Shown: positions 33,778 through 42,320 of the stretch, piece by piece
Layout: each line of letters starts with the position of its first letter
Position numbering within the stretch: the first letter of the stretch is position 1
Assembly: GCA_900466605.1 (NCBI GenBank)
Contig: UBMU01000030.1
Coordinates: forward strand, 1 to 64,000
Reading direction: 5' to 3'
Length of the DNA stretch: 64,000 bases
DNA from: Hyphomicrobiales bacterium
Lineage (GTDB): Bacteria; Pseudomonadota; Alphaproteobacteria; Rhizobiales; Rhizobiaceae
Position numbers and translations under genes: made by a program
Notes under the pieces: model-generated
Databases searched by the model: none
Told to the model about the DNA's origin: nothing
What the model saw: the letters and a program-made list of their open reading frames with translations, nothing else

Positions 33778-35292
33778 ATGGACGCCGCCCCCATTCCGCC
33801 AGTCACACTTGTCATCTTCGGAGCCACCGGCGACCTGACGCGGCGTCTGCTCATACCGGCGATCATCAATCTGACGCGCAGCGGCCTGGTCGGCGACGAC
33901 CTGAAGATTCTCGGCGTCGGGATAGAGTCCGGCGACGACGCTTCGCTGGTGGCGCGGCTCGATAGCTTTCTTGCCGAACTGAGCGACCCGATCCTGCCGG
34001 AGACCGACGAGGCATGGCGGCGGCTGCGGCAGCGGATTTCCTACATCTCAGGCGACTTCACGCAGGATGCCATATTCCTCGAGATCAAGAAGCGTCTGAC
34101 GAGTTGCAATACCGCGTTCTATCTCGCAGTGCCGCCGCAGTTTTTCGGGCCACTTGTCGAGAAGATGGCCGAGCACGACTTAACCCGTGAGACGGACGGA
34201 TGCTTCCGCCGCATAGCGATCGAGAAGCCCTTCGGCACAGACCTCGCCTCGGCCCGCGCACTGAACGCCCGCATCCTGCGCAATGTTTCCGAAAGCCAAG
34301 TGTATCGCCTCGATCACTTCCTGGGCAAGGAAACGGTCCAGAATATTCTGACTGCCCGCTTCGCCAACATGATGATCGAGGCACTCTGGAACAACAACTA
34401 TATCGACCACGTGCAGATCACTGCTGCCGAGACGGTCGATGTCGGCACCCGCGGCAAATTCTATGACGCTACCGGCGCGCTGCGCGATATGGTCCCCAAT
34501 CACCTTTTCCAGCTGCTGGCGATGATCGCAATGGAGGCTCCGAACGGCTTCGGAGCAGAAGCGATCCGTACGGAAAAGAGCAAAGCGCTGAGCGCGTTGC
34601 GCATCTACACACCTGAAGAAGCCGCAACGCACGCCGTGCGTGGCGCCTACACGGGCGGCAAGCTCGATGGCAACGACATCACGGCGTTCCGGGAGACCAA
34701 GGATGTATCGCCCGACAGCAACACTGAAACTTTCGTGGCGGTGAAGCTCTTCGTCGATACGTGGCGCTGGGCGGGCGTGCCCTTCTATCTCCGGACCGGC
34801 AAGGCGATGACGGCTCGCGATACGGAAATCGTAGTGACCTTCAGGCAGGTGCCCTTCGCGCAATTTCGTGAAACGGACGTCAAACGCAACCTTCCACCGA
34901 ACAGGATGGTCATCCAGGTCCAACCGGATGAAGGACTGAGCGTCGAGATCTCCATCAAGTCGCCCGGGCTTTCCGTCGATACCGTCCCCGTTTCGCTCGA
35001 CTTCCGCTATGCCGACAAATTCGACATCGGCAAAATGACCGGATACGAGTCGCTTCTCTATGATCTTTTCATCGGCGACCAGACGCTCTTCCAGCGCGCC
35101 GACGGCATCGAAGCCGGATGGGCGGCCGTGCAGCCGTTCCTCGATATTTGGGCGAAAAGCAGCGAAACGCCGGAGGCCTATGCCCCTGGAAGCATGGGGC
35201 CTTCATGCGCCGAGGACCTCATCCGCAACGATGGGCGGGAGTGGCACGAATTGGGCGTAATTCTGCACAACCACAATCGGAAAACGATCTGA
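33778..35292 (+). CDS. zwf: Glucose-6-phosphate 1-dehydrogenase
   Basis: Oxidises glucose-6-phosphate with NADP(+) to 6-phosphogluconolactone, feeding the Entner-Doudoroff and pentose-phosphate routes. The coenzyme loop is GATGDLTRR (15-23), EKPFG at 149-153 and the active-site RLDHFLGKE (177-185, with the catalytic His). The 504-residue length is normal. It stands alone here, without pgl and edd, which rhizobia usually have with zwf, so it is probably a second paralogue. The ribosome binding site is GAGGAG. Confidence 0.92.
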   Translation: MDAAPIPPVTLVIFGATGDLTRRLLIPAIINLTRSGLVGDDLKILGVGIESGDDASLVARLDSFLAELSDPILPETDEAWRRLRQRISYISGDFTQDAIFLEIKKRLTSCNTAFYLAVPPQFFGPLVEKMAEHDLTRETDGCFRRIAIEKPFGTDLASARALNARILRNVSESQVYRLDHFLGKETVQNILTARFANMMIEALWNNNYIDHVQITAAETVDVGTRGKFYDATGALRDMVPNHLFQLLAMIAMEAPNGFGAEAIRTEKSKALSALRIYTPEEAATHAVRGAYTGGKLDGNDITAFRETKDVSPDSNTETFVAVKLFVDTWRWAGVPFYLRTGKAMTARDTEIVVTFRQVPFAQFRETDVKRNLPPNRMVIQVQPDEGLSVEISIKSPGLSVDTVPVSLDFRYADKFDIGKMTGYESLLYDLFIGDQTLFQRADGIEAGWAAVQPFLDIWAKSSETPEAYAPGSMGPSCAEDLIRNDGREWHELGVILHNHNRKTI

Positions 35293-35659
35293 TAAATACA
35301 CGTCCAACTAAAGTAAAATTAAATAATACTTAGCGTCACTCGCGTATGACGCGAAGAAATAATGCACCATATCCTTGTGGCCAAGCTCCATCACCGCAAA
35401 TTTATGGTATGCTATACAAAATATGGATGAGTTGACCCTTTCGCCTTGTACAGCGAAGCTTTTCTTGCTGACCGCGTTGCTTTTTCTGTGCGACAAAGAA
35501 GGCGGGGCTCGTCCAACCCCGGCGGGCCCTTCTTGTGTTTTTCTATTATTTGGCGAACAAAACCAAAATTAGTCGAAATTATTAAAGATCGATTAATATA
35601 TTTACTTGCGCTCTTCCACCGCATTGCTAAATCTATCCCTAGGGTTTTGGGGTATTCAC
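35293..35659. other. AT-rich intergenic region, 367 bp, possible small RNA
   Basis: Clearly richer in A+T than the rest of the window. It has no coding frame I trust. A stem-loop with a T run ends at about 35543 and nothing protein-coding precedes it, so a short RNA may be transcribed here (start region uncertain; a TTGACC hexamer is near 35435). Confidence 0.4.
35496..35544 (+). terminator. Intrinsic terminator in the AT-rich gap
   Basis: AAGAAGG (35496-35502) pairs with CCTTCTT (35528-35534); an inner CGGGG/CCCCG pairing (35503-35507, 35517-35521) stacks inside. GTGTTTTTC follows. It is 200 bases beyond the zwf stop, so it may end an independent transcript. Confidence 0.5.
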
Positions 35660-35866
35660 ATGGCAGATACTCATTTGTCCAAGAAAAATTCGATTTCCGA
35701 TCAACGCATGGAAACCTGCAGGTCAGAGTTCGAGCCGATCCTCTTCGAACTCATCCGTAATGGTGAGAAGCGGGGCTGGAAGGCAGCTGAAATCGCGATG
35801 GCGCTGGCCGATGCGGCGGACGACGTCATCCTCAAGCTGTCAAGGGAAACCAAGAGCAAGCATTGA
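35660..35866 (+). CDS. Hypothetical protein, 68 aa
   Basis: A short charged frame with KKNSISDQRMETCRSEFEPI and GEKRGWKAAEIAMALADAADD, predicted mostly helical. The site upstream is weak (GGGG). The AALADAADD segment resembles small rhizobial hypotheticals. I cannot assign a family. Composition and length are compatible with coding; confidence is moderate. Confidence 0.5.
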   Translation: MADTHLSKKNSISDQRMETCRSEFEPILFELIRNGEKRGWKAAEIAMALADAADDVILKLSRETKSKH

Positions 35867-35976
35867 TCTGCTTGCTTGGTCGATCCTGATACAATGACGC
35901 TTCAGAAGTGCTTCTCTAGCAACTAGAAAAAGCTGTAGCTTGTCTCCAGTGATTCTCTTGCCAGTTAAGGAGCCCG

Positions 35977-36408
35977 ATGTTGCAGTTGATTGCCGCAGCT
36001 CTTCTTGCCTGTGGTTGCGTTAGCCTTGCCGAGTTTGCCGACTGGCCGGCTGCAGACAGCTATGTGCCGAAAACAAGCTGCCAGCAAAGCGGCGCCGTCG
36101 AAAGCTGCGAACGTATTCGTGCCGCCTGGACCGGCCTTTATGCCGATGCGATTGGCGGTCGCATCGAAAGCCAGCGGAAAGTCTCTTTCTGCCTGAGCAC
36201 AGGCTGCGACAAGGGCATCGTCGTCGAGCCCGTCCTTGGCTGCGCGTGGCGGCAGGTTATCGCCGCATCTCGCAATCCTCAGATCACAGACGCAGACCGA
36301 CGCAATATAGAGCGCTACTGCGGGCGTGATATGCTTGACGACGCCGAGCGCGCTGTTGCCCGTGATCAGTCGCGAAGCTGGCTGAGCTTGCTCGGCGTAA
36401 CGCGCTAG
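35977..36408 (+). CDS. Small exported protein of unknown function, 143 aa
   Basis: An N-terminal hydrophobic stretch (MLQLIAAALLACGCVSLAEFA) with LACGC could be a signal peptide or lipobox. The mature part has many cysteines (SCQQS, ESCER, SFCLS, TGCDK, LGCAW, RYCGR), suggesting disulfides in the periplasm. No family recognised. Its end lies 58 bases from the convergent gene, with a shared terminator between. Confidence 0.65.
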   Translation: MLQLIAAALLACGCVSLAEFADWPAADSYVPKTSCQQSGAVESCERIRAAWTGLYADAIGGRIESQRKVSFCLSTGCDKGIVVEPVLGCAWRQVIAASRNPQITDADRRNIERYCGRDMLDDAERAVARDQSRSWLSLLGVTR

Positions 36409-36422
36409 GCCCTATAAAAAAC

Positions 36423-36442
36423 GGGCGGGAACAAGCCCGCCC
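36423..36442 (-). terminator. Intrinsic terminator shared by the convergent genes
   Basis: GGGCGGG (36423-36429) and CCCGCCC (36436-36442), loop AACAAG. On the minus strand it is followed by a run of T (CGTTTTTTAT). It ends the minus-strand gene at 36466 and may act in both directions. Confidence 0.75.
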
Positions 36443-36465
36443 GCCTTAAAGCCTTGTCCTGCTGG

Positions 36466-36861
36466 TTAGACGAACTGGCTGAGACCCGGGACCGAGCCGA
36501 CAACCTCGTCCACCACTTCCTTGCCGGCGTGCTGCTCGGCGATCGCGATGGTTTCCTTGGCAAGCGAGGTGATCTCGCCCATGCCGAGGCCTTCAGACAT
36601 CAGTTGCTGGCCGAGCGCCATGATGCCGCCACCGCCAAGGGCGCCCATGATGCTTCCGAGGATCCCGCCGCCGCCAGTCGCGCCCTCGCCGTTGTACTTG
36701 GCAACGAGGTCGGACGCGCCCGGAATGGATTCGATCATCTTGGCGACCGGACCGTCTGCCGCTTCGCGCTGCAGGAAGCCGAGCATCATGCCGAGCGCCT
36801 TTTCAGCCACCTCTGCGGGGATGCCCACGCGCGCGGCGATCTGGTCTACGATTTCAGTCAT
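36466..36861 (-). CDS. DUF2267/DUF2780-like small protein, 131 aa
   Basis: The start at 36861 has a perfect AGGAGG site; a longer in-frame start upstream lacks one. The N-terminus EIVDQIAARVGIPAEVAEKALGMMLGFLQREA is the DUF2267-like helical repeat. The middle is glycine-rich (GATGGGGILGSIMGALGGGG), followed by LGQQLMSEGLGMGEITSLAKETI. I recall annotations of this type as DUF2267 or DUF2780 in rhizobia; function unknown. A 16-base palindrome sits just ahead of its ribosome binding site. Confidence 0.7.
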   Translation of the reverse strand: MTEIVDQIAARVGIPAEVAEKALGMMLGFLQREAADGPVAKMIESIPGASDLVAKYNGEGATGGGGILGSIMGALGGGGIMALGQQLMSEGLGMGEITSLAKETIAIAEQHAGKEVVDEVVGSVPGLSQFV

Positions 36862-36877
36862 TGTCAGCCTCCTATTT

Positions 36878-36893
36878 TTGACGTTAACGTCAA
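36878..36893 (-). promoter_or_regulatory. 16-bp perfect palindrome upstream of the DUF2267-like gene
   Basis: TTGACGTTAACGTCAA, followed by a partial repeat ACGTTAA (36894-36900). It lies 17 bases upstream of the start codon, in the position of an operator. The form resembles MerR-family (LiuR-like) binding sites; the cognate regulator is not in the window. Confidence 0.45.
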
Positions 36894-37091
36894 CGTTAAT
36901 CGAACTTTCAAGGCAACTCAAGCCGCCTGCCGCAAAAGCAGGCTTTATCCTACTTTTCCTTTTAATGCAGACAGTTGTCCGCATTGAACTCCCTGCTTAT
37001 AACAGGGAAGCGATATTACAATGACCATGCGGAAACGTTGCTCCGCATTTTGACGCAATCGGCGCCGACAGCCGCAGGGAGAGTTTTCGAA

Positions 37092-38651
37092 ATGCTCGAG
37101 GATGGCAAGATTTTCGTCGGCGTCAGCCGCAATCCTGATGACAGCATCAACAAGCCGGAATATCTCGACCTGAAATTCGGAAACCGGCACGGGCTGGTGA
37201 CGGGCGCAACAGGCACCGGCAAGACGGTGACGCTGCAGGTGCTTGCGGAGGGCTTTTCGAGGGCTGGCGTACCTGTCTTCTGCGCCGACATCAAGGGCGA
37301 CCTCTCCGGCATCGCCGCCAAGGGCGAACCGAAGGATTTCCTGACCAAGCGCGCAGAGCAGATCGGCTTCGACGACTACGAATTCGACCAGTTCCCGGTC
37401 ATCTTCTGGGATCTATTCGGTGAAAAGGGACACCGCGTCCGCACCACGATTGCGGAGATGGGGCCGTTGCTGCTGGCGCGGCTGATGGATGCGTCGGAAC
37501 CACAGGAAGGCGTCATCAACATCGCCTTCAAGATTGCGGATCAGGGCGGCCTGCCGCTGCTCGACCTCAAGGACTTCTCCTCGCTGCTGAACTACATGGC
37601 GGAAAACGCCACCGAGCTTTCCAGCCAATTCGGCCTGATCTCGAAGGCGTCTGTCGCCTCGATCCAGCGTGGCCTGCTGGTGCTGGAACAGCAGGGTGCT
37701 GAACATTTCTTCGGCGAACCGGCGCTCAAGATCACCGATATCATGCGGACCAACAACCGTGGCTATGGCCAGATTTCAGTGCTTGCCGCCGACAAGCTGA
37801 TGATGAACCCGCGGCTCTACGCCACATTCCTGCTGTGGCTGCTCTCCGAGCTCTTCGAGGAACTGCCGGAAGTGGGCGACCCCGAAAAGCCGAACCTCGT
37901 TTTCTTCTTCGATGAGGCACATCTTCTATTCAACGACGCCCCGAAGGTGTTGACCGAGCGCGTCGAACAGGTCGTGCGTCTCATCCGGTCAAAGGGTGTC
38001 GGCGTCTATTTCGTGACACAGAATCCGCTCGACGTACCGGAAACCGTGCTCGCACAGCTCGGCAACCGGGTCCAGCATGCGCTGCGCGCCTATTCGCCCC
38101 GCGAGCAGAAGGCCGTGAGGACGGCTGCGGACACCTTCCGGCCAAACCCTGCCTTCGACTGCGCGACGGTCATCACCACCCTCGGCACCGGCGAAGCTTT
38201 GGTGTCCACGCTGGAGGCGAAGGGCGCCCCCTCGATTGTCGAACGGACGCTGGTCCGCCCGCCGTCCGGCCGCGTCGGCCCGCTGACAGATCCCGAGCGC
38301 CAGCAGGTCATGGACAGGAGCCCCGTGCTCGGCGTCTACGACGAAGATCTCGATCGCGAATCCGCCTTCGAAATTCTGGCAGCGCGCGCCAAGAAGGCGT
38401 CCGACTCCGACGCAGCCAAGCAGGTGCAGCCGACGCAGCCAACCGAGGGCAGCGCCACGGGTCGCTGGACACTGCCTGGTTTCGGCGATGAAGACAGCGA
38501 GCCGCAGGCCAAGAGCCAGGGCCGCGCCCGCTCGCCAGGCTACCAGCGTGAAACCGTCGTGGAGGCCGCGATGAAGAGCGTCGCCCGCACTGTCGCGACG
38601 CAAGTCGGCCGGGCGCTGGTGCGCGGCATCCTCGGCAGCTTGAAGCGCTAA
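37092..38651 (+). CDS. HerA-like ATPase (DUF853 helicase family)
   Basis: The start at 37092 (MLEDGKIFVGVSRN) has AGGGAG upstream; an in-frame start 117 bases earlier has none. Walker A is VTGATGTGKTVTL (about 36-48) and Walker B is NLVFFFDEAHLLF. The arrangement, with a C-terminal HerA-type region (QNPLDVPETVLAQLGNRVQHALRAY), is that of the bipolar DNA helicase HerA/DUF853 group. The 519-residue length is typical. No NurA partner is seen, and the biological role is unknown. C-terminal residues 470-500 are low complexity. Confidence 0.88.
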   Translation: MLEDGKIFVGVSRNPDDSINKPEYLDLKFGNRHGLVTGATGTGKTVTLQVLAEGFSRAGVPVFCADIKGDLSGIAAKGEPKDFLTKRAEQIGFDDYEFDQFPVIFWDLFGEKGHRVRTTIAEMGPLLLARLMDASEPQEGVINIAFKIADQGGLPLLDLKDFSSLLNYMAENATELSSQFGLISKASVASIQRGLLVLEQQGAEHFFGEPALKITDIMRTNNRGYGQISVLAADKLMMNPRLYATFLLWLLSELFEELPEVGDPEKPNLVFFFDEAHLLFNDAPKVLTERVEQVVRLIRSKGVGVYFVTQNPLDVPETVLAQLGNRVQHALRAYSPREQKAVRTAADTFRPNPAFDCATVITTLGTGEALVSTLEAKGAPSIVERTLVRPPSGRVGPLTDPERQQVMDRSPVLGVYDEDLDRESAFEILAARAKKASDSDAAKQVQPTQPTEGSATGRWTLPGFGDEDSEPQAKSQGRARSPGYQRETVVEAAMKSVARTVATQVGRALVRGILGSLKR

Positions 38652-38701
38652 TCGGAAAGGGCGTTATCGCCCTCCCGCCCGCAGGATACTCCAAAGCCCG
38701 A

Positions 38702-39004
38702 TCAGCGCTTGCGGACGAATTCCGTCCGCAGGACGAGGCCCTTGATGGCCTCGTGGCGGCAGTCGATCTCTTCGGGATTGTCCGTCAGCCGGATCGACTT
38801 GATGACCGTGCCCTGCTTCAGCGTCTGATTGGCGCCCTTCACCTTCAGGTCCTTGATGAGCGTGACGGAATCACCGTCCTTGAGGACATTTCCGGAAGCA
38901 TCCCGGACCTCGGCATCCCCCTGTCCTGTGGCAGCCAACTCAGAAGCCGGACGCCATTCACCCGTTACTTCGTCGTAGACGTATTCGTCGTCACCGCCGG
39001 CCAT
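38702..39004 (-). CDS. PhnA/YjdM domain protein lacking the zinc ribbon cysteines
   Basis: 100 residues. The C-terminal part (RDASGNVLKDGDSVTLIKDLKVKG to GLVLRTEFVRK) matches the PhnA/YjdM domain, a small SH3-like barrel. The N-terminal zinc-ribbon CxxC pairs of E. coli YjdM are absent; the segment YVYDEVTGEWRPASE sits there instead. The old name refers to alkylphosphonate use, which is not its proven function. The ribosome binding site is CAGGAGA. Confidence 0.8.
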   Translation of the reverse strand: MAGGDDEYVYDEVTGEWRPASELAATGQGDAEVRDASGNVLKDGDSVTLIKDLKVKGANQTLKQGTVIKSIRLTDNPEEIDCRHEAIKGLVLRTEFVRKR

Positions 39005-39192
39005 GGCGTTTCTCCTGGAGATTAATGAGTTGCCTGTCAGGGCCGCTTATAACAGCCAAGCCACCTTGCGCAAGTTGACCCACGGGATCGCCTTGCGCGG
39101 GGTTACAGGGGCCCGCATTACAACCGTCCCGATTGCATTTTTGCCTGCCGGATGGTATTTCGCCTATGCACTCAAAGAGAAAGGAGGGTCGC

Positions 39193-39267
39193 GTGCAAAA
39201 TTGCTATTTCCGGTTCAACCGGCAGCGTGGCCCCGTCAACGCCCTGCAAATGCGTTTGCAGGGCTGA
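39193..39267 (+). CDS. Candidate leader peptide ORF, 24 codons
   Basis: A GTG at 39193 with AAGGAGG just upstream opens a 24-codon frame ending TGA at 39265-39267. The peptide is basic and reads MQNCYFRFNRQRGPVN and then ALQMRLQG. Its last eight codons are exactly a perfect 10-bp hairpin (39241-39264), and the ABC-F gene follows. The frame also stays open upstream to an ATG at 39166, without a site. This is the layout of a translated attenuator; whether it is translated is unproven. Confidence 0.45.
   Translation: MQNCYFRFNRQRGPVNALQMRLQG
39241..39264 (+). terminator. Perfect hairpin inside the leader ORF
   Basis: GCCCTGCAAA (39241-39250) and TTTGCAGGGC (39255-39264), loop TGCG. No T run follows, so it is more likely a regulatory or attenuator hairpin than a simple terminator. 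Confidence 0.45.
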
Positions 39268-39432
39268 CCAGAGACCGTTTCTCACAAACCCTCTTCCTGG
39301 TCTGCCCCTCGTGGCAGCAGCTCGGGCTTTAGCTCGACTGCAACATTCACCCACCGAGCTTGAGCAACACGCACGCGATGAAGGCTGCATGCCCTCGCCC
39401 GTGTGATCGCTCGGCAAGACCAGAGCAAGATC

Positions 39433-41277
39433 ATGACACTTATCAATATCCGCAATCTCGGCGTCACCTTGAGCACACCGCTCTTTGCCAAGCTGGACCT
39501 CGTCATCAATGCCGGAGACCGCCTCGGGCTCGTCGCCGCCAATGGCCGCGGCAAATCCACGCTGCTGCGCTGTATTTCAGGCGCGCTGGAGGCAACCCAT
39601 GGCGACATCACGCGTTCGCGCGGGCTGACGATCGGCTATGTCGAGCAAGACGTACCGGCCAAGCTGCTTGGGGTGCCGTTTCACGATGCCGTCCTGCAGG
39701 CACTGCCTGACGATCAGCAGGTGAACGAAAGCTGGCGCGTCGACATCGTGCTGGATTCTCTCGACGTTCCGGAAGCCTTGCGTAGCCGCGCGGTCGGGCA
39801 GCTCAGCGGCGGCTGGCAGCGGCTGGCGATGCTGGCACATACTTGGGTGATGGAGCCGGACGCACTGCTGCTCGACGAGCCGACCAACCATCTCGATCTC
39901 GGCAAGATTGCCGCACTCGAGGAATGGCTGAACGCCCTGCCCCGGGACGTTCCCGTCATCATCTCCAGTCACGACCGCGCCTTTCTCGATGCCGTAACCA
40001 ATCGCACACTGTTCCTGCGGCCGGAGCAATCGCAGGTCTTCTCCCTGCCATATAGCCGGGCGCGGGCAGCTCTGGACGAGGCGGATGCGGCCGACAAACG
40101 ACGCTACGAACGCGATATGAAGACGGCGGAGCAGCTACGCAAGCAGGCCGCGAAGCTCAACAATATCGGCATCAACTCCGGCAGCGACCTGCTGGTGGTC
40201 AAGACCAAGCAGCTGAAGCAACGCGCAGACAAACTTCAGGATGCGGCCAAGCCCGCCCATCTCGAGCGATCGGCCGGTGCGATCAAGCTCGGCAACCGTG
40301 GTACGCATGCCAAGGTGCTGGTGGCGCTCGACGACGCCGAGGTCTGCACACCCGACGGCACGCCGCTCTTCCGGACCGGCAAGCAGTTCGTCTGCCAAGG
40401 TGATCGGATCGTGCTGTTAGGCGAGAACGGTGCCGGCAAATCGCGGCTGATCGCCATGCTGCGAAAGGCGATCGGCAATGCCGAGACGGCGCAGGATGGT
40501 ATCAAGGCGACACCTTCCCTGGTTCTCGGCTACAGCGATCAGGCGCTTGCGGACCTCAACGACAAGGACACGCCGATGGAAACGATCATCCGCCGTTTCG
40601 ACGTCGGCGATCAACGGGCGCGGGCGCTGTTGGCGGGTGCCGGCATGACCATCGACATGCAGTCACGCGCCGTCGGACGGCTTTCCGGCGGCCAGAAGGC
40701 GCGGCTCGGCATGCTGGTCCTGCGGCTGGCGGAGCCGAATTTCTACCTGCTCGACGAGCCGACGAACCACCTCGACATTGATAGCCGGCGGGCACTGATC
40801 GAAGCACTCAACGACTACGAGGGAGCCGTCATCCTGATTTCGCACGACCGCCATCTTATCGAGGCGACGGTCGATCGATTGTGGCTCGTCAACAACGGTA
40901 CCGTCACTACCTTCGAAGGCGATATGGACGAGTACCGCGACCTTGTCGTCGCGTCGGGCAAGAAGAAGGATGAGAGGCCTCAGCTCGCCGAAGAGACCGC
41001 GTCGAAGGCCGACCAGCGCAAGCTGAATGCCGAGAAGCGTGCATCGCTGGCGCCGCTCAAGAAAAAGATCAACGAAATCGAATCCTTGACCGGCAAGCTG
41101 GAGAAACAGATTCAGGCGCTTGATGCAGAGCTTGCAGATCCGCTGCTGTACGAGAAGGCGCCCGCGAAAGCCGCCGAAAAGGCCAAGCAGCGCGGCGAAA
41201 CTGCCGCAAAGCTTGCCGCGGCCGAGGAGCAGTGGCTGGAGCTTTCTTCCGAATACGAAGAAGCCATGGCGGGATAG
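39433..41277 (+). CDS. ABC-F family ATPase
   Basis: 614 residues with two ABC cassettes and no membrane segments. First cassette: Walker A AANGRGKST, signature LSGGWQ, Walker B LLLDEPTNHLDL. Second: Walker A GENGAGKS, signature LSGGQKARL, Walker B LLDEPTNHLDI. A charged interdomain linker (about 225-290) and a C-terminal coiled coil (LAPLKKKINEIESLTGKLEKQ, about 535-600) resemble Uup and YheS. ABC-F proteins act at the ribosome E site in translation or antibiotic protection. The start at 39433 has AGAGCAAG upstream. The upstream leader ORF suggests regulated expression. Confidence 0.9.
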   Translation: MTLINIRNLGVTLSTPLFAKLDLVINAGDRLGLVAANGRGKSTLLRCISGALEATHGDITRSRGLTIGYVEQDVPAKLLGVPFHDAVLQALPDDQQVNESWRVDIVLDSLDVPEALRSRAVGQLSGGWQRLAMLAHTWVMEPDALLLDEPTNHLDLGKIAALEEWLNALPRDVPVIISSHDRAFLDAVTNRTLFLRPEQSQVFSLPYSRARAALDEADAADKRRYERDMKTAEQLRKQAAKLNNIGINSGSDLLVVKTKQLKQRADKLQDAAKPAHLERSAGAIKLGNRGTHAKVLVALDDAEVCTPDGTPLFRTGKQFVCQGDRIVLLGENGAGKSRLIAMLRKAIGNAETAQDGIKATPSLVLGYSDQALADLNDKDTPMETIIRRFDVGDQRARALLAGAGMTIDMQSRAVGRLSGGQKARLGMLVLRLAEPNFYLLDEPTNHLDIDSRRALIEALNDYEGAVILISHDRHLIEATVDRLWLVNNGTVTTFEGDMDEYRDLVVASGKKKDERPQLAEETASKADQRKLNAEKRASLAPLKKKINEIESLTGKLEKQIQALDAELADPLLYEKAPAKAAEKAKQRGETAAKLAAAEEQWLELSSEYEEAMAG

Positions 41278-41405
41278 CCACAATTGCTGACGGAGGCTGG
41301 CTGTACCAACACTATTCGGTGCATTTCCAGACGATCGACACCGTTCGTTAACCATAATCATCAAGGTTGTCTCAACATTCGTTACTGATTTGTTGAGCCT
41401 CTTTT

Positions 41406-42224
41406 ATGCATCGCTTCGCCTTACTGTCCGGCCTCATTTTGAGCGCGGCCGCCCTTGCCGGCTGCCAGTCCACCAAGCATCCTGCGCCTGATACCATGAT
41501 CAAGACCTCCTCTATCGTCGCGCCGGAAGGCAGCCAGACTACGGAGAACGGAGGCACCCTGCCGCCAATATCGCATCGCCTTGCCGGCCGAACACTCACG
41601 ATTGCTTCCATTCATGACCTGCGCCTGCAGGACAAAGAAGTCATCCTCAGCTTTGACGACGGCCCTATTCCCGGCCGAACCGACCGCGTGCTCGCGACGC
41701 TGAACCAGTTCGGCGTCAAGGGCGCCTTCATGATGGTCGGGGAAATGGCCGAACTGCACCCTGAGCTCGCCCGCAGGGTCGCTATGGAAGGTAACGCCAT
41801 CGGCAGCCACACATTCCGGCACGAGAATCTGGCGGCACTCACCTTCGACGTGGCGATGAAAGAGATCACACGCGGTGAGGCGGCTGTCACAAAGGCGACG
41901 GGTGTCGACGTCAACTTCTTCCGCTTCCCGTACCTTGCCGACAGCCAAAAGCTGCGTTCCGCCGTTGCGATGCGCGACATGGTCGTGATGGACGTGGATG
42001 TGGACAGCAAGGACTACTTCAACACATCGCCTGCCGCCATCACCAAGCGAACGATGGACCTGCTGCACAAGCGCGGCCGTGGCATCATTCTCATGCACGA
42101 CATCCACAACCGCACTGCGACAATGCTGCCGACCCTGCTTTCAAGGCTTGAGGCAGAGGGGTATAAGGTCGTGACGCTGCAGTTCAAGAAGCCGACAGCA
42201 CCCGCCGAGATGGCGTCTCTTTGA
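41406..42224 (+). CDS. Lipoprotein polysaccharide deacetylase (NodB-homology)
   Basis: Signal peptide with lipobox LAGC (Cys20), so a periplasmic or outer-membrane lipoprotein. The NodB domain has the catalytic/metal motif LSFDDGP (about 80-86), the metal-binding SHTFRH (about 138-143), and later FRFPY and HDIH. It deacetylates carbohydrate chains, perhaps peptidoglycan or a surface polysaccharide. The 272-residue length is normal for single-domain members. It precedes a sugar dehydrogenase but on separate transcripts by spacing. Confidence 0.9.
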   Translation: MHRFALLSGLILSAAALAGCQSTKHPAPDTMIKTSSIVAPEGSQTTENGGTLPPISHRLAGRTLTIASIHDLRLQDKEVILSFDDGPIPGRTDRVLATLNQFGVKGAFMMVGEMAELHPELARRVAMEGNAIGSHTFRHENLAALTFDVAMKEITRGEAAVTKATGVDVNFFRFPYLADSQKLRSAVAMRDMVVMDVDVDSKDYFNTSPAAITKRTMDLLHKRGRGIILMHDIHNRTATMLPTLLSRLEAEGYKVVTLQFKKPTAPAEMASL

Positions 42225-42320
42225 TAGGGCTATCGACGCTTGCCCGCTGGCTCCTTTCTGATAAAACAGGCGCAAAATAAGTCATACTTTTGAGCGAAAC
42301 ACCGAACGCGAGCTACCAGC

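Larger units (their letters stand above)
39005..39432. other. Intergenic region, 428 bp, probable leader of the ABC-F gene
   Basis: Lies between the divergent PhnA-like and ABC-F genes. It includes the 24-codon leader-like ORF at 39193-39267 and its hairpin. The ABC-F start is 165 bases after the leader stop. No other gene is supported. Confidence 0.5.

Noticed and set aside
35308..35624. Overlapping short frames in the AT-rich gap
   Set aside because: They overlap each other on both strands without start sites. The region reads better as non-coding, perhaps a small RNA.
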